NCBI RefSeq assembly: GCF_037975245.1
Contig: NC_092577.1
Span: 19,900,898 to 19,964,897, forward strand
From: Apostichopus japonicus
Taxonomy: Eukaryota > Echinodermata > Holothuroidea > Aspidochirotida > Stichopodidae
Length of the DNA: 64,000 nucleotides
Direction: 5' to 3'
The notes under the pieces were generated by a model. The model was not told where the DNA came from and ran no database searches. It saw only the letters and a list, made by a program, of their open reading frames with translations. Made by a program: the position numbers and the translations under genes. This document shows, one piece after another, positions 12,848-23,587 of the stretch. How positions within the stretch are numbered: position 1 is the stretch's first letter; every line of letters begins with the position of its first letter.

Positions 12848-13923
12848 CCCGTTGCCAAGGGCGGCGGAACCGGGGGGGCACAGGGGGCACGTGCCCCCCC
12901 CACACTTTTCCTCAGGTTAAAAAATGTGCCCTTTTTCTACATAAAAAATTCTAAATAAAAAAGAGTTTACAAAGCGAAACCCACGTCGAATGAAATATTT
13001 CTGGAAGTTTTAAATGTTTAATACCATAGGCGTAGGAGCCCAATTTGATTTGGGGGCTGTAACGACTTGCTCGAAAAATATGACCAACATTTTCCGCGCG
13101 CTTTCAACATCTGCAAGATATGCATACCGGTATCATATGGGCATGCGTCGGTTATTACATCGCATGCCAATAACATATATACAATCATTTGCCGTTTCAT
13201 TACCCTTCCATTTTGGTTACAATCATTGGGGAAGTCGTTACAATAATAATGATCATAATAATATCAGTTTTACCATTGAAAAACACGTACCAAATTATTT
13301 TTCTTTCAGTAGGTGCCCGAAAAATTCTCAGCAGATTGCCCGAATTGTAAGCAAAGCAAAAAATCGGTGGGGGCTGTAGCCCCCCTCCCCTCCTACGCCT
13401 ATGTTTACTACCACAAGGCTTCTAACATTCTTATGAGCGCCATTATGCATATTCAATTTGCCAAAAAATGCATTGCTATATTACATTGTGACTTTGTAAT
13501 AAGCAGAACCCATTTATAGCCTACTATGAATAATGAATATATGTAGTTTTAATATCCCATAACCTACCCCATCCTTTCGTATTTTGACATATTTCATTTG
13601 CTTTCATGCATGTATCGATCGCGTACGTGTGCAGGGACTTGGACTTTATAATGATTTCACCTCATTTTGTCTTGAAAGAAAACTTGTTCCTTGTTTCCCA
13701 AATTGCACATTGGATATTGCAGTGCTAGTATGCATTGTTTCCTTGAGGGGGAGGGGGGGGGGCGTTCATGGAGTGATATGTATACGCAAATAAGATAATA
13801 CAATAAGAGTTATAAAGGGTACAAAATATCAGGCTGCATCAGTCCAATCGAATTTCTGCAAAGTGCCCTTCGACGTTGGTGCCCCCCCAGAATAAAAGTG
13901 CTTCCGCCGCCCTTGCCCGTTGC
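12848..13923. mobile_element. hAT-type non-autonomous element with perfect 8-bp TSD
   Basis: TIRs begin CAAGGGCGGCGGAA at 12856 and end as the complement at 13915. Both have runs of G or C just inside. The flanks CCCGTTGC (12848-12855 and 13916-13923) are identical 8-bp duplications, the size made by hAT transposases. The 1060-bp body has no transposase and contains a second element at 13025-13403. Confidence 0.88.
13017..13411. mobile_element. Nested hAT-type MITE
   Basis: This element lies inside the 12856-13915 element. Its TIRs are CATAGGCGTAGGAG (from 13025) and the complement ending at 13403, giving about 379 bp. Flanks TTTAATAC (13017-13024) and TTTACTAC (13404-13411) match at 7 of 8 bases, a slightly decayed 8-bp TSD. 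It has no coding capacity. Confidence 0.85.
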
Positions 13924-14509
13924 ACTTCTCCGCGTCTCGTTCATTCTAAAGCTCCTCAGCATAGTGTGACGGATACGTAGCCCTCATCGGGTAGGTCATA
14001 TGACTTTTGCCTGACGGTATCACTGAAAGAATCCTTCACTGGCTGTTTCATAATATTGCGGCGTGAAATAACAACTGTTAGTTAGCATTCTTTGAGGTAT
14101 TTAACCTAAACGTATAGTGCTCAGACTACAATCACATAAATATAGTACACTAACGTTAATTCTTGTCATCCTTGAATTGAAATACTGCTTGAATTTGTGT
14201 ATCAGTTATCATCAGAGCAAGTTTCAACTTGATATTACATTGGCTTTAGTCCCACCTATTGGCTACTTTGATCACATGGTGTTATTGCGCCAACCAGGAA
14301 TTTAACTTCCTTTTCGCGGCCTTTTCTTTACTATTCTTCGTTGGTACTACTAATGCATGCGTGCCTAGCCTGCGCGTCGCCGAGGCATGTTACAACATGC
14401 AGAATCGGAACGGTACATACGTACGAATGTATGTAGAGCGTCTACCAAATTATGTCGAGCTCTCAGCGAGAACGAGTAAATGTACACGTACGAACATACG
14501 TAAATAAAT

Positions 14510-16317
14510 GTGAGTGCTGTTCATGTTGTATCACTTCGTAGTTCGTCTTACATGAATATCCAAGTTTCAGATTCACTTGGACAAGAATGCAGTGTCAAAC
14601 AGGCAAGTGATTTATTGAATTTGAAAGATTACGAGCATGAAACCCGTATGCTATTTGCAATGCAAAAATATCACCGTAGGACCCATAGGCACATTCGAAA
14701 CGCACGTTTTACTTGCTGCATAACTGGTTGTATTCGAACGTTTTATACAAAGAAAGCGTTAGTGTCACATATTGCAAGGAATCACACAGCAGCAGGCTAT
14801 GATCAAGGGGATGGCCATGATGAAGGCCTAGGCTCATATCGAAATGTAGGTGTTGGTGTCAAGTGTATGGTACAATTTTGCCAACACCAAAGCTCTGATA
14901 TGAAGGAATTGATCTCTCACCTAAAGAGGACATATTGAAAGTGGTTTAAAGGTAGATTGCCTTGGAAAATTGTAAAATACAATTTGGCAATATGAAATCA
15001 TTTTCATCTGACTTGTCTCGTCATCATAGAAATTATAAAGTAGGTGATGTAGCCTCAAGGTATGTTGTGACTGTCAGCCAAGGCCCCACAGATGTGCTAG
15101 GTCAAGCTATACTCCCCCATAGGCCTACATAATGAAGACAATTCCGACAGAAGTGAATTAGATGAACAGGACTCTGTTGAAACTGAGCAGGAACAGGATC
15201 TGAAAAGTCGTACAAGTAGTAGTAGCCATGAAGGGGATACCGTCTTTTGTGGTGACAACCCTGAAAATGTAAAAGAATTTACACAAAGCGTTACACTATT
15301 CCTGTTGAAACTGCAGTTCAAGTACTTGATTCCTTATTCAACCATTCAAGTAATTGTTGAACAGATGTGTTTCCTCAACCAACATTGGGATCTTCTACAA
15401 ACAAACGCAACATGCTTGAAGTTTATTGCACACTGGGTAATATTGATGCTAGATGTCGATCATAAATTGATCCTATACAGTTAGTTCTGTTATGTAAGGA
15501 AAAGACATTGAAAAATTTTTATTCTCAGAGGCTTTTTTCAATGCTCATTACAGATTTAAAGCATTTGCAAGAAAATGGTATTGTACTTAAGTGGTTATGT
15601 TGTTAAGGGACTGTAGTTGCAATAATTGGAGACAATCTAAGATCCCATTATATAGGGGGTTTCAGTTCTCACAATTATTGCCGTTACTGCTTGCTTTCAA
15701 AGACAGAAATTGCCCAAGGGCTTCCTTACGTTCAAGGCGTGTATCGCACACGTGAATCATACACAGGAGAGCTCTTCAGTCGCTGGATGACGATGGTGAA
15801 TCTGTGCATCATGACGGAATTAAATTTGATTCTCTCATAATTCTCTGACATATTTCCATGTAGCCAGTCCTGGTCTTCCTCCATGCCTTGGCCAGGATTT
15901 ATTTGGTGTTGTGGACAATGCCATGGCCCTTTTATCCAGTATTTTGTAGCTAAAAAGTGGTTCAGCTATGAGGATTTAAAGAGAAGTCTGCAACTGTTTC
16001 CATTCAAAGGTCGAGACTCTGCAGATATGCTAACTAGTGCAGTCAAGCCTCAAGGAGAAAGGATCGGTGGACAAGCAGTGCAAAACTGGTATTTCTTCCG
16101 TTTTTCCCCTTTGTTGTATACGGGCTAGCCCGTAACATAAAGGACCCAGTATGGCAGGTTACTTCTGCAACTGAAGGAAATTTATGAAATTATTGTCTAC
16201 AACTTTGCAATCATCTGAGGTAGCTTTTCTGAAAGTATTGGTAGAGGAATATCTTGGTAGAGGACCTCTTTCCTGAAAGGAAGTTACAGCCCAAGCATCA
16301 TATTTTCTACTTCATTA
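14510..16317 (+). pseudogene. Decayed transposon-like gene, 5' part (C2H2 and CRYC motifs)
   Basis: An open segment at 14510-14938 contains a C2H2-like finger, CxxxxC followed by HIARNH, within CCITGCIRTFYTKKALVSH. Further frames downstream, broken by stops, show a GDNLRSH...GGFSSHNYCRYCLL segment (about 15630-15700) and a KKWFSYEDLKRSLQLFPF...GGQAVQNWYF segment (about 15950-16100). From memory this order resembles a widespread uncharacterised family in invertebrate and fish genomes that is probably transposon-derived; I cannot name the superfamily. The gene is split by the family B LINE at 16334 and resumes at 17931. A related copy lies at 48720-49500. Confidence 0.55.
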
Positions 16318-16348
16318 ATTATTACCTTATTTTTCAGTTTTTTCAGTT

Positions 16349-17557
16349 TTGCGTTCTGTTGGTTTAAAGGTCCCTGGAGAGGTTGACGCGCTTCAGCGTA
16401 AACCTCTCCGGGGTATGAATTGTTTTGATGTACGGTTTACCTCCGAGGCTGCCCGCGTCCGAGGCGTCCATGTGTTGGAGGGAGTTGAGGGACTGAAGGT
16501 CACACCGTATGACAGTTCGGTGTGGGTGACAGTCCTCCATCTCCCTCTGGACATGTCTGAACAGGTTGTTGTGCGGACACTGGGGCGTTTCGGCAAAGTG
16601 ACCGGCTACGAGGAGCCGGAATTCCTTGAATGTATGGGTGTCAAGACCGGGACTAGACGAGTTAGAGTTGAACTCAAGTCCGATATCCCCTCTACCTTGT
16701 GGGCTAATGGGCACAGGGCCCACGTTGCATACCCGGGCCAGCCTCGCACTTGTTGGAGGTGTGGGTTGGAAGGGCATGAGGCCAGGTTGTGCCCGAACAA
16801 GCGGTGTAGCCGCTGTTTACAGGTTGGGCATACCCTGGCCGAGTGTAAAGGGGATATCGTTTGCAACTCGTGTGGGAAAACGGGCCATCTCGCCCGTTTA
16901 TGCCCAGACCGCTCATACGCCGCGAGAGTGGCTACGGGCGTGGTTGAAGCGGTCCCTGTCCCGGCCTCTGACACCGTACCACATGATGCTCCTGTCATCG
17001 CCCCAGTGTCCGACACTAGCGCCCCGATGGAGGCTTTGTTCCCCCTTTCGTGTCCGACCTCTCCCCTGATCGAACTTGCCGAGACTGCCAGCCTGCCCAC
17101 TGAGGCAGAGCAGGACAAAACGGCGGAGATGGTACTAGCGGAGTGGCACGCGGCGCAGGATGCCGCTTGTACTGGTTCACCGGTAGCTACGCCCGCTATC
17201 GGTGATACTAGTCGGGCCCCGAGTCAACCGGCCCAAGAGACATTAAGTGGCCCAGATTCTGACTCGCCAATGGAGGACTGCACTACAGCCTTATTAGTTG
17301 TGGCTAAGGAGTCCTCCGATTGGTTTGATGAGACAAAACAGGCCACTGATCTCATTGACTCGAGTGGCCCTTCCACCCTACCCGCAGCCGCTTCCGCTAT
17401 ACCGGACACGATGGTCGCTAGTGGACCTCCTGTTCCTGACAGGGAGGTCCACTCGACCAAGGTTGACGAGGAGTTAAGAACTCTGCTCCCTCGTAAGAAA
17501 AGGGGGAATACTTTTAGGGGCTTGAAAAGACCCGTATTGGGAAAATTTCGCAGGTAA
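16349..17557 (+). CDS. LINE ORF1 protein with three CCHC zinc knuckles (5' truncated, open)
   Basis: A 402-codon open frame. The first codon at 16349 is TTG (leucine), not a real start. By comparison with the copy at 4714 the native N-terminus (MAxRRDSKIVLF-like) was lost by 5' truncation. Residues 1-130 form the conserved N-terminal domain of this ORF1 family. CCHC knuckles lie at about residues 135-148, 153-166 and 172-185, preceded by the PGQPRTC signature. Residues 190-380 are low-complexity, rich in Ala, Pro, Ser, Thr and acidic residues. A basic tail (RKKRG) closes the protein. The role is expected to be RNA binding and RNP assembly for retrotransposition (family knowledge for L1/Tx1 ORF1). 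It is the least damaged ORF1 in the window. Confidence 0.85.
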   Translation: MRSVGLKVPGEVDALQRKPLRGMNCFDVRFTSEAARVRGVHVLEGVEGLKVTPYDSSVWVTVLHLPLDMSEQVVVRTLGRFGKVTGYEEPEFLECMGVKTGTRRVRVELKSDIPSTLWANGHRAHVAYPGQPRTCWRCGLEGHEARLCPNKRCSRCLQVGHTLAECKGDIVCNSCGKTGHLARLCPDRSYAARVATGVVEAVPVPASDTVPHDAPVIAPVSDTSAPMEALFPLSCPTSPLIELAETASLPTEAEQDKTAEMVLAEWHAAQDAACTGSPVATPAIGDTSRAPSQPAQETLSGPDSDSPMEDCTTALLVVAKESSDWFDETKQATDLIDSSGPSTLPAAASAIPDTMVASGPPVPDREVHSTKVDEELRTLLPRKKRGNTFRGLKRPVLGKFRR

Positions 17558-17914
17558 TGCGCAAGCCTGTCGTCTGCTATCGGGACGGCGTACCCCGGAT
17601 GAGTTTTGGAGTTAGTTGTTATGTGTGGGGTGGGGGGTTTGTGTGGTCCTTACATAATATGGGTTGGGGGTTTTCTGTTTGTGGTTTGGTGTTGGCTTTT
17701 TGGGGCTGGTTTGTGGAGCTTTATTGTTTTGGTTCTGTTGGCCTTTGGGTCCGTGTCCTTTTCACGGTCACGTTAAACGCTATATTTTATACATTTGTGG
17801 GTTAGTGAGAGATTTCTGTTTGTGGGTTTTCAGTTGGGTTTTTGGTGGTTGTTAAACAGTTTTTGGTTTTGTTGACCTTTGGTCCGTGTCCGTTTTTTTG
17901 CACGTAAAAAGCAC
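17558..17914 (+). other. ORF2 C-terminal remnant and 3' UTR of family B LINE
   Basis: Directly after the ORF1 stop, the sequence from about 17559 reads RKPVVCYRDGVPRM in frame. This matches the end of the family B ORF2 tail at 51230-51320 (RRWRKPVVYYRDGVPRM). A GT-rich 3' UTR follows. Near 17872 a GACC-TTT-GGTC hairpin precedes the terminal GCACGTAAAAAGCAC. The junction shows that nearly all of ORF2 is absent from the retrotransposed RNA. Confidence 0.8.
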
Positions 17915-17930
17915 ATTATTACCTTATTTT

Positions 17931-18460
17931 CATGTTTGAAAGTTAACATTCTTTCTTTAAAAGATGTGTCAGATACTGTCAACATTACTTGAACTTTGGC
18001 AGAAAGGCGCCAATTACTGCAGGCATATTCCTTTCATGGACGGTTGTTTGCTGATGATGTTCAATTAGAAAAAGGGATCCCATTCCACCCAGAGTTATAT
18101 GCTGAAAACATCCAAAAAGCTGTTCGTGATTTTGAGTTGCCTGCCTACACAACAACGTCTTGTTTCTGACGAAGTGTGTTCTGTACAATTTACAAGAAAG
18201 ACTCGTTTGTGATAATAAAGGAAGATGAGGACTGGACATTTGCTTGCAATTATGCTTATATTGGTGGTAAGACAAAAAGTTGTTTTTATTGTGCAGAAAT
18301 ACCAGACTACCTATGTGCATGAATATGGCTTATACCAAGTGAAAAACGGGGCAGCAGATTGAAACCCTGTTCCGTGTGTTGCATACTCAGACCTTGTAGA
18401 TTATTGTCCTTTGTCAGCATACAAAGTTCATGGGCAATATATGCTTTTCATTGAAAAATA
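17931..18460 (+). pseudogene. Decayed transposon-like gene, 3' part
   Basis: This continues the gene broken at 16333 after removal of the LINE and one TSD copy. Short frames with stops show a segment reading FAYIGGK-like (about 18240-18270), and a later segment with DLVDYCPLSAYKVHG (about 18380-18440). The second is the same pattern I recall at the C-terminal end of this uncharacterised family. Several frameshifts and stops make it non-functional. Confidence 0.45.
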
Positions 18461-18547
18461 AACCCACCAATATGTAGATTATTTTACAGGCTAGACAGTT
18501 CCAGCGTGGCTTCTGACACTGATACTCATAGAGATACTGTAATTATA

Positions 18548-18593
18548 AGGGTGTTTCGTTTCGCTGCGTGCTGGTCGTCCTTGTGTGTTTTTT
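18548..18593 (+). pseudogene. Small family A LINE ORF2 3' fragment
   Basis: About 46 bases match the ORF2 end and start of the 3' UTR of family A (compare 22420-22460 and 47965-48010). It abuts, head to head, the 3' terminus of a family B copy on the opposite strand. It is too short to be functional. Confidence 0.7.
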
Positions 18594-19243
18594 CATGTGC
18601 TTTTTACGTGCTAAGAAAACGGACCAAAGGTCAACAGAACCAACAGCAATCTCAGTCTGTAAAACAACCACCACAAACAACCACCAAAAACCCAACTGAA
18701 AACCCACAAACACAAATCTCACACTAACATAGCGTTAAACGTGACGTGAAAAGGACACGGACCCAAAGGCCAACAGAAGCAAAATAAAAAGAAACACTAC
18801 AAACCGGCCCCAAATGCCAACTCCAAAGCACCAAAAAAAAAGACACCCATATTAATGTAACGACCACACAACCCCCACACCCAACAACCAACTCCAAAAC
18901 CCCACCCGGGGAACGCCGGGATAAAATGTCATTATCTACGATGTTCTGTTCCCAATACGGGTCTTTCAGGCACCTAGCCGTGTTCTCCCTTTTCCTGCGA
19001 GGGAGCAGAGTTCTTAGCTCCTCGCCAACTTTGATCGAGTGGACCTCCCTGTCAGGAACAGGAGGTCCACTAGCGACCATCGTGTCCGGTATAGCTGAAG
19101 CGACTGCGGACAGGGTGGAAGGGCCGCTCGAGTCAATGACATCAGTGGCCTGTTTCGTCTCGTCAAACCAATCGGAGGACTCCTTAGCCACAACTACTAA
19201 GGCTGTAGTGCAGTGCTCCATTGGCGAGTCAGAATCTGGGCCA
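18594..19243 (-). mobile_element. Family B LINE, 5' truncated, copy 3
   Basis: Read on minus, this covers the C-terminal part of ORF1 (similar to residues 300-400 of the ORF1 at 16349-17557), then a different join, then the GT-rich 3' UTR and the terminus GCACGTAAAAAGCAC at 18594. Between the ORF1 end and the 3' UTR (about 18910-18955) the sequence differs from the junction of copies 1 and 2. It therefore represents another deletion or a rearrangement. The 5' edge at 19243 abuts a Ty3/gypsy LTR. No TSD was found. Confidence 0.75.
18890..19243 (-). pseudogene. LINE ORF1 C-terminal fragment
   Basis: The minus-strand frame includes GPDSDSPMEHCTTALVVVAK and DREVHSIKVGEELRTLLPRR, closely matching the C-terminal region of the ORF1 at 16349-17557. 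The zinc knuckles and N-terminal part are missing because of 5' truncation. Confidence 0.8.
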
Positions 19244-19329
19244 GAAAATATTTGTCCCAAGTGGTTTGAAAAATCTGGTTGTGCCTACAAATCTTTGGTT
19301 GTCACAAACTCTCATACCCTAATATATTG

Positions 19330-19444
19330 CAGTGTTACTACATAGGCACGCATGTGCACATTTAATGTGCGTTTAAGTGCTTGTGATTTATATGGAACGT
19401 CAATTTGGTAATATTTGTAGGGGTACCTAATTTTCCGCGCAACA
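19330..19444 (-). repeat. 3' LTR (homologous part) of gypsy element 1
   Basis: On minus it starts TGTTGCGCGGAAAA at 19444, just after a purine tract (AAGGAGGGGAG, about 19447-19457) typical of a polypurine tract. About 110 bp match the 5' LTR at 35290-35404. Toward 19251 the two LTRs no longer align, so the outer part is replaced or strongly diverged. Confidence 0.75.
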
Positions 19445-20119
19445 CACTCCCCTCCTTGAAAGAAGTTATCCCCAACCTATGAAGCCTATGATGTTATTCT
19501 GCCAATTCAGCAGTCGCTCACATGGCCTCTTGTTCTTTCAGTTTCCCAATATTGGTTCTAAGCTCAGTATCAAAATAATGATAAACATATCTACCTCGAT
19601 CTCTAATAGTCAGACAAATACTAACAGCTATTACAACTAAGGGAACTATATCCTTTTACTCTATCTACCTCCCCATGTGCATAGCTTTTCCCACCTTGGG
19701 TGTTGCACATACAATGGATTTGCTAAATCCAATTGTTGCCTTAATGAGGCTCAGCATATCGATTTGCTAGACAAACTATTCAATAATTGTGTTCACAATA
19801 AGGTAAATAAAACATACATATACATCTGAAAACCCCAAAATGTAACCAATCATATCGTCTCCTACTAGACTGAGGAACCCTGACTACTTAAAGGTTTATA
19901 GCTGTTCCTCACGCTGACTATACATTGGGTAGCCCTGTATAATTGGATATCTTTAAACAGGGTATGTAGAATACTGGGGCCTAAATATTGAGCTAGCTCC
20001 CATGTTAAAACCTGGATTCAATGCGACCTCACTTGGCCACCCTACATAATTACAGTTCAACCTGGTGTATGCCGGTGAACCTAGTCTGTTAAATGTGAAA
20101 TGGATGGGTGGTTGTCGAA

Positions 20120-22342
20120 CCCTATGAGTTACTTCCTCCCTTCCTCCTTTGGACCCAGGACATCAGGTTGGTTCGGCTGACTCTCTTGGTCTGGATTATC
20201 CACGACCGCACCCTTTGACATCTGATCGTACATCTGGTCACCTGCCTCTGGATCTCCTTTATCAGGTTCAGTCTGGTCGGTAGAATGGTCATCTCCCAGC
20301 ATTTGAAGGCACTCATCAGGTATTTCTAGCCTAGCCCCTCCTTCATTTAGGGTCTCTCCAGTTGGCCTTTGGTCATTGTCGGTACTTACATCAGGTGGTC
20401 TTACCCTGAATTGTAACAATTCATCGTCGTCATCACTTTCGTCACTGTTCTGATCAACAACATTCTTGCTTGGTAGTCATTTCTTGTTGGTTTTTCGTTT
20501 TGTTACAAGGACCCTATTTTTCAATGGGAAGAAAGTCACACGACTTCAATAAATTTCTATGTAGGGTCTTTTCTCCACCTCGGCCGTTTCTTCTTTCACC
20601 ACATAAACTGGTAAGTTTTCTTACTACATAGATTTGGTCCGCCCAGGATGAATGTAGTTTGCCTGGGCCCTCTCTGGGCTTCAAGTTTCTGACCAAAACT
20701 CTGTCTCCAGGAAACAAGACTGGCATTTGCGTTCCTATCATCTTTCTATCTATCATTCTTCCCCTTAGCAGCAGCTTTAATTGCATGTTTGTTAGCAATT
20801 TCAAATGCTTTTTTCATTCTCCCTTTCCACTCATCTACGTACCTCTTCTGGTTCTTTGACTCTCTTTGTTCCTCATTGGCAGTTTCAAAAATCAGATCAA
20901 TGGGGAGAGGGGTGATCTCCCAAACATCAAGTAAAATGGTGAGTAATTTGTGCTGCTGTTACGGGTACAGTTGTAGACATAAACACATTTGTTTAGGTGG
21001 TCCTTCCATTTGACTTTTGTGTTTCAGCATTCCTTAAATTGTGCGGTTAAATCTCTCCACTTGACCATTGCCTTGTGGATGGTATGGCGTTGTCCGAGAG
21101 TGGTTTATACCGCAATAGATCTGCAATTGGGTAAAGAGCTCAATCTCAAACCGTCTCCCTTGGTCATGGTGGATTCTACGAGGTATTCCAAACTTCAAGA
21201 TGTATTAATTGAACAACTTATCTGCTGCAGTCCTTCCAGATTTATTAGTGGTTGGATATGCTTCAGTGAATCTGTTAAAATGATCCACAATAACCAGAAT
21301 GTACTCATACCCGCCGATCAGCTCAAACGGTTGAGTAGTCTGGATGCTCTTGAGTGGGGCTGGTTGTTGACATAGCCTTCGATGTCCTTGAACATTCCGA
21401 CCCAGTAGAACCTGTCATTGGCAAGGTCATACACCTACTCACCCAAATGCCCCAGTTCTCCATGCAACTCCTTGTAAACCAAATGGCTGTATCTCAGAGG
21501 TAGCACCAGCTGGTCTTTTCCCTTGATCACCCTTTTTAGGATCCCATGTGGATAATTTTTCAGTTTATCCCACTGCAGTAGGAGTTTGGACACATTCTTT
21601 GTCTCAGCACGCCTGATCTTTGTTGAAGGCCAGTGGCCACGTTGTTTGTAGAAAATCACTCTCGATATGATTTCATTATCTGCCTGTGCTTCTCTCGGCT
21701 CACTTTTTCATATACTTCTGCTCTTATCTTCGGGAAACTTTAGTAGTTCCGACACTTCAACACTGGAGCAGACTGTTTCTATCAAAGTCGTCTCCCCTTG
21801 GCTCACAGCTTCCACAGTATATTTAACACTGCAGGTCATGACAGTTGTTGACAGTTCTTCAGTGCAAAAATCCATCATCGTTTTTGGATCATATGGTAAT
21901 GGCATCGATATTTATCCTCCCAGGTCTATATCGAATGATGAAACTAAAATCTGTCAGCTCCGAAACCCAACGTTGTCCTGTACTGTTCATTTTGATATTT
22001 GCCAGTACATAGGTGAGAGGGTTGTTACCTGTATAAACACTGAAATGCTTTGCATAAAACAGATAGTCCCTGAATCTTTCTGTTAGGGCAAGGAATTCTA
22101 GTTTCCCTGAATGCATGTAGTAATTCTTTTCAGCTGGAGAAAGACTCTGTGATGCGTATGAAATAACTCGGAGCTTTCCGTCTTGCTTTTGGTACATGAT
22201 AGCACCGAGACCTTCATTGAATGCATGTGTGGACAACAAATTATTTATCAAAGTTTGGGTTACTCATCACTGGAGGGTTGGTCAGAGGCTCCAACAGTTC
22301 CTCTAATGCCTGGCGATGTTCTCTCCAAACCACTGGATATCT
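20120..22342 (-). pseudogene. Gypsy element 1 pol, RNase H and integrase half
   Basis: From right to left on minus: the end of the RT connection (WREHRQALEELLEPLT, about 22270-22320); an RNase H domain (about 21889-22250) with LGAIMYQKQDGK and SGKLEFLAL; the integrase HHCC-type region (about 21435-21560, ending GELGHLGE); and the integrase core with VIVDHFNRF near 21290, HHDQGRRF near 21155 and [13 protein letters not shown] near 21050, which carry the D, D and E of the catalytic triad. The integrase C-terminal PGDRVLVRNLK region (about 20690) follows, then an acidic tail to 20129. In-frame stops interrupt the core. Roles are cDNA processing and integration (family knowledge). Confidence 0.85.
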
Positions 22343-22458
22343 TGAAGTCTGACATTCGCCTTGAGGCTGAAGGCGAGTTATCTGGGGCTGCCTTTTTTGG
22401 ACGGTGGTGTGCTGGGAGGGGTGTTTTGTTTCGCTGCGTGCTGGTCGTCCTTTTGTAG
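22343..22458 (+). pseudogene. Family A ORF2 C-terminal fragment
   Basis: It reads SDIRLEAEGELSGAAFFGRW and then CAGRGVLFRCVLVVLL to a stop. This equals the last ~40 residues of the ORF2 at 24854-27376, with a 9-base in-frame deletion after EGE. It is a 5'-truncated retrotransposition product. Confidence 0.85.
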
Positions 22459-22639
22459 TTTTTGGAATGTTTTAGTGGGTGGTTGGGCGGTTTGTCTGTG
22501 CAGGTCAGTGGGCGTATGTACTTTTTGGCTCGCTTGACCTGAGTTTCGTTTGTAAGAATGGGATGGTTCGGTAGTGCCGTTCGGCCGTGACGTTTTGTAT
22601 CCAGGCGCGGATCCAGAGGGGGGATCCGGACCCCCCTGC

Positions 22640-23257
22640 TCTTGGCCCAAAAAAAAAGAGAAAAAAAAGAGAGAGAGAAAAAAATAATTAAATTAAACGC
22701 CAATTTTAAACATGTAGGACGTCAGAATGGTGGTTATCCTTACAAGTCAGCCAGGTGTGTCTTTTCCGTCAAATGAACTATAGTGTGCACGCGTGCTACA
22801 CGTGCCAAAAATGCCTAAAAATCTCAATTTTCACACCGAAAAGTTTCAAAATTGAGGTAGTGTTCCAATTTTTTTGGGCGGTGAAGTGGCGGAGCGGAAG
22901 GCTGCAAAGGATGCGCCAACGAATTCTTCATGAGACTGAGTAGTTTCAAAAGCTGCATAGCGCAATCAATTAATCGTCGCTTGTTATACAGTACATGCAT
23001 TTTTTAGTGTGCATATTTAACAGTCATGACTGATTCGACTTGAATATGACAAATATATTATATTGATTTCTGATTGCCAACTTCAACTGTCCGTCATTTT
23101 TCATTATGAATTTACATGTAATTGCTCGATGTATGCCCACCTTCACCTCGTTATTTCGCGTACCTAACAAAAACCAGGGTAAATAATGATGTCAGTTGCG
23201 TAAATCACTTGGGATAAAAACTTTCCTTGTATTGGGTATTTGCGATAAGGTCTATGG
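22640..23257. other. hAT internal non-coding region
   Basis: Between the left TIR and the next nested unit there is an A-rich run at 22648-22690 and otherwise no open frame or recognisable motif. Confidence 0.45.
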
Positions 23258-23587
23258 TGTGACGCCCAGGGGAGCGTCACGTAAACGCCTCCGTACATAG
23301 GTGGCATTACTGCTGGTCTAGTTGTCCTGTTAGTGTGTATTGTTCTCTGGGGGTCTGTTTTATCTAATATCTTTTTATATGTAAAGTGAATTGTTGTAGT
23401 TTCATATGCTAATTTATACCTTTTGTTTCCGTGTCCCTTTCAGCTGTCCAGCTCTCGTGACAATAGTCTGGTCCCTCCGTAGCTTTGTGGAATGTCGAGC
23501 CACGCGAAGTTCCAATGTTTGCATTCAGTTTTTGTGTTAAGTTAGGGCACTTGCTATTTTGGGTTCTAAGAGTGTGTTCCATTTTTT

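Larger units (their letters stand above)
16318..17930 (+). mobile_element. Family B LINE, internally deleted, copy 2, with perfect 16-bp TSD
   Basis: The body at 16334-17914 is flanked by ATTATTACCTTATTTT (16318-16333 and 17915-17930), a perfect TSD. It starts inside ORF1, so it is 5' truncated. It then has ORF1 to its stop at 17557, a remnant of the ORF2 C-terminus, and a 3' UTR ending GCACGTAAAAAGCAC. The ORF2 gap is the same as in copy 1. The perfect TSD and open ORF1 suggest a fairly young insertion. It interrupts the transposon-like gene of 14510-18460. Confidence 0.9.

Noticed and set aside
14510-14938. Host C2H2 zinc-finger gene
   Set aside because: One finger only, no ATG start at the frame edge, and downstream motifs belong to a decayed repeated family with a second copy in the window.
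16349-16351. Start codon of the 402-codon ORF1
   Set aside because: The codon is TTG and the upstream part is cut by 5' truncation; the native start of this family is MAxRRDSK, seen at 4714 and 61328.
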